Assembly (NCBI GenBank): GCA_037039685.1
Contig: JAWNGF010000001.1
Coordinates: 1,612,001-1,676,000 of the forward strand
Origin: Ceratobasidium sp. AG-K
Taxonomy: Eukaryota > Basidiomycota > Agaricomycetes > Cantharellales > Ceratobasidiaceae
Direction: 5' to 3'
DNA length: 64,000 bases
Position numbers and translations under genes: made by a program. The notes below the pieces were generated by a model. It saw nothing but the letters and a program-made list of their open reading frames with translations, did no database searches and was not told the origin of the DNA. Position 1 is the stretch's first letter. Every line of letters starts with the position of its first letter. Shown here in pieces: positions 61,639 to 64,000 of this stretch.

Positions 61639-61845
61639 TATGCAGATCTACCAGACTGTGGTGGGGCAGTGGAGCATACGATGGTGGTTTGAATGAGGCG
61701 CAAGTGTCAGCAACAAGCGCTGGCAGTCCACGTGACGCGCGGAGATCACAAGGGATTGAGTCAGAGGACCGACTGACTCGTTGCCGTATAGACTTTTTGA
61801 CCTGACTCTTACTTCGTTCAAATCCTCTGCCTGTTATACTCAGAT
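61639..61845. promoter_or_regulatory. Divergent promoter between RAT1 and GCD2
   Basis: 207 bp between opposite start codons. GC content falls near 61790-61840. No clear TATA box was seen. Confidence 0.4.
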
Positions 61846-63445
61846 ATGCCCTCTCAACAAAATTCACCGGTTGTTTCAACAAAGAAAGACCTAGCTGAAG
61901 ACAGCAAAGGAGGCAAAACGAAAGCACAAATTAAAGCCGAGAACCGAGAGCGTCAGGAGAAGCAGCGAGCAGCCAAAGCTGCGGCCATGCAGAACAAGCC
62001 CTCTGCCGGTGGAAACGCCGAAGCAGGGGGTAGCAAGAAAGCAGTTGTTGCAAAGCCCCCTAAACAAAAGGCACCCGCACCGAAACCAGACGATGTAAAC
62101 GAGCGACGAGGCGTTGCCTCTCTCACATCCGCCACCGAACCGGCCCAATCTACCGCCGCCGATGTGGAGAACAAGATCCGCGACTTGAGGATATTCTCAC
62201 ACTTTGGGGCTCGTGGGCATCTTGGCCAAAAAATCAAGGGCGAGATCCATCCCACGATTCTGCGACTTGGCCTGCTATTTGCAGAATACAAGATTACCGG
62301 TGCTAATGCAAGGTGTATTTCGGCTCTGACAGCCTTTAAGACGGTAAGCATATATAAATGCACCCCTATTAAGGTGCTAAGGTCTTCTAGGTGATTGCAG
62401 ACTATGTGACACCAACGAATAACTCGCTATCGCGCCACATCATGACCTACTTGTCCCCTCAAATTTCATATCTTACGTCTGCTCGACCAATGTCCGTGAG
62501 CTTAGGGAATGCGATTAGAAGTCTGAAAGTTCAGATTAGCGAGATCGATATTGATTTGCCTGAGCATGCAGTGAGTAGCTTCCAGCCGGGCATCTATACT
62601 CTCTGAGCTTTCCCCATAGGCGAAAACCGAGCTTTATTCACGCATTGACCAATATATCCAAGAACGTATCATTGCAGCTGATGTCGCGATATCGACATTC
62701 GGCCTGGCAAAGATACATAACGGTGATGTAGTATTAACTTATGCGAGGTAGGTAATTCACATGTACACTGCGCATTTACTCACGGACTGCAGGTCATCGG
62801 TGGTGGAAAAGCTACTAGTCTCTGCTCACCGAGCAGGTAAACGGTTTGAAGTTATCGTAGTTGACTCGCGGCCAATGTTAGAAGGTATGAAATACGAAAT
62901 CGTTGGAGGCATTGATTAATAGCAGTCCAGGCAAGAACCTGTTAAAGACATTGGCCGCGGTTGGAATCCCATGCACGTACTGCATATTATCCGCGCTGGG
63001 AACAATCATGGAGACGGCATCTATTGTATTCCTCGGCACACATGCACTTCATTCCAACGGAGCATTATACTCGCGCGCGGGGACGGCACTTGTCGCGATG
63101 ATGGCCAAGCAACACAATGTTCCCGTGCTCGCTTGTTGCGAAACATACAAATTTTCAGACAGTGTCAACTTGGATAGTTTTACCAAGAATGAGTTGGGTA
63201 AGTGAATCGGCTGTATCCGAATTCCAACGCTAATATAATCTCTAGTTTCTTCTGCCGACAAGACTACCAAGGCTCCAGCTGTGCGCCCCAGCGCAAGGAG
63301 CCCACTGGACGAATTCAACCTTCAGCTCTTAAACCCCCTCTATGACCTCACACCTCCGGCCTATATCACAGCCGTCGTAACCGAGGTTGGACTCATTCCA
63401 GTATCATCAGTACCAACAGTGTTGTCGAGGGAGACACAAACATAA
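61846..63445 (+). CDS. GCD2: Translation initiation factor eIF2B subunit delta
   Basis: Regulatory subunit of the guanine exchange factor for eIF2, the control point of general translation. A Lys/Ala/Gln-rich N-terminus (KAQIKAENRERQEKQRAAKAA) with PPKQKAPAPKPDD leads to the helical region HFGARGHLGQKIKGEIHPTIL, then ITGANARCISALTAFK, IADYVTPTNNSLSRHI and YLTSARPMSVSLGNAIR. The Rossmann-like core shows VLTYARSSVVEKLLVSAHR and FEVIVVDSRPMLEG, IPCTYCILSALGTIM, VFLGTHALHSNGALYSRAGTALVAMMAK, and VLACCETYKFSDSVNLDS. The C-terminus has NPLYDLTPPAYITAVVTEVG. These match eIF2B delta/Gcd2 closely. Seven introns. Confidence 0.92.
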
Positions 63446-63853
63446 TTGTATTGAAGGACGTGACATAAATTGATGGATGACGAATAGACGCACAGGAAGG
63501 CTAATTTCCCGGTGGCGCCGGATTGAGCCTTTGTTTTGGGCACGCTGTATGCGCGAGGCTAAGAAGCAACTCGTGCACCTTTGTATGTAGGGGGCATGCA
63601 GTCGGCGCAGCAGGCTGCATGCTCGTTTACGTCGGTTTGACATGAAACGGGAGTAGCTACGAATAGACCTGTGACCATGCCCTATAGCTACGTGATTGTC
63701 AATCAGGTTGGATCAGCGCGATGGATCGCCTAAAATGGCAGGGTCACAGTTCTTTCTCCCCCGATTGCGAATATAAGTAAGCTGCCCTCCACCCACACCT
63801 TTTGTTCCCAACTACCATCACTAGCTCACTCTCCAGCGACGACCACAAGAGCT
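63446..63853. other. Intergenic region with a TATA-like element
   Basis: About 400 bp between GCD2 and the last gene. A TATA-like ATATAAGTA at 63771-63779 stands 75 bases before the next ATG (63854), a good spacing. A minus-strand frame at 63361-63643 is not supported. Confidence 0.45.
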
Positions 63854-64000
63854 ATGACGTCCTACGGTGGAGGGATCCCATTCCCTGGCGGTCAGCCGCA
63901 ATACGTCAATCCCAATGCCTATGGTGCACCCCCGGCCGGCTACCAGCAGATGGGCGCGATGCCCTCGTCGATTCCCAGTGCGGCCCCAGCGGCTGACCCA
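63854..64000 (+). CDS. Start of a Gly/Pro/Tyr-rich protein, cut by the window end
   Basis: Begins MTSYGGGIPFPGGQPQYV, then NPNAYGAPPAGYQQMGAM and PSSIPSAAPAADP to the last base. The PGGQPQ, AYGAPPAGYQQ composition is low-complexity, such as occurs at the N-terminus of penta-EF-hand proteins, annexins and RNA-binding proteins. The family cannot be told from 49 residues. No intron is seen in this piece. Confidence 0.7.
   Translation, partial: MTSYGGGIPFPGGQPQYVNPNAYGAPPAGYQQMGAMPSSIPSAAPAADP

Overview
The window is nuclear DNA from a filamentous fungus, most likely a basidiomycete of the Agaricomycetes. Nearly every gene is broken by short introns (about 45-65 nt, GT-AG), genes sit on both strands a few hundred bases apart, and the content (a membrane-anchored GH9 homologue, an SH3 receptor-like membrane protein, Med20, Cdc10-type septin, Rat1 with an RGG tail) is ordinary basidiomycete housekeeping. 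A Rhizoctonia/Ceratobasidium-like source is a guess from general character only. I see no transposon, rRNA, tRNA or CRISPR.

Layout. 0.7-10.9 kb: GH9 homologue, Med20, a mitochondrial alpha-keto-acid dehydrogenase kinase, an Elg1/ATAD5-like AAA protein and a bHLH factor. 11.4-21.8 kb: pelota/Dom34, Cdc10-type septin, Pcl-like cyclin, an AT-hook protein, an unrecognised small gene and CCDC47. 22-31.3 kb: STB6-like protein, NDR/LATS kinase and a PX-domain lipid protein. 31.7-42 kb: DUF3429 membrane protein, an Ser/Thr-rich membrane protein, Pam17, an SH3 membrane protein, Aha1 and GOLPH3/Vps74. 42.1-45.1 kb is gene-poor and holds only a doubtful coiled-coil reading frame. 45.1-51.4 kb: DHA2-type MFS exporter, glutathione-dependent formaldehyde dehydrogenase, and an ACBD5/Atg37-like protein. 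52-64 kb: mS34, Vfa1, Mpo1, a CGI-58/ABHD5-like hydrolase, MTP18, Rat1, eIF2B delta and the start of a proline/glycine-rich protein.

There is no single pathway cluster; the genes form a housekeeping block. Many are divergent pairs sharing 120-320 bp (Med20/kinase, STB6-like/NDR, mS34/Vfa1, Mpo1/hydrolase, Rat1/eIF2B delta), so shared promoters are likely. Several products act in mitochondria (kinase, Pam17, mS34, MTP18, probably DUF3429).

Two cautions. First, at least five conserved genes need one extra base at a defined point to read through, often in a homopolymer. One of them is Rat1, which should be essential, so I read these as sequence errors rather than gene death. Second, gene ends are translation start and stop only; UTRs are not defined. 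Most interesting points: a GH9 protein whose catalytic Asp motif is replaced, an Aha1 co-chaperone with a C-terminal membrane segment, a repeated PCNA-binding-like motif in the Elg1-like protein, and a Rat1 start codon alone in its own coding exon.
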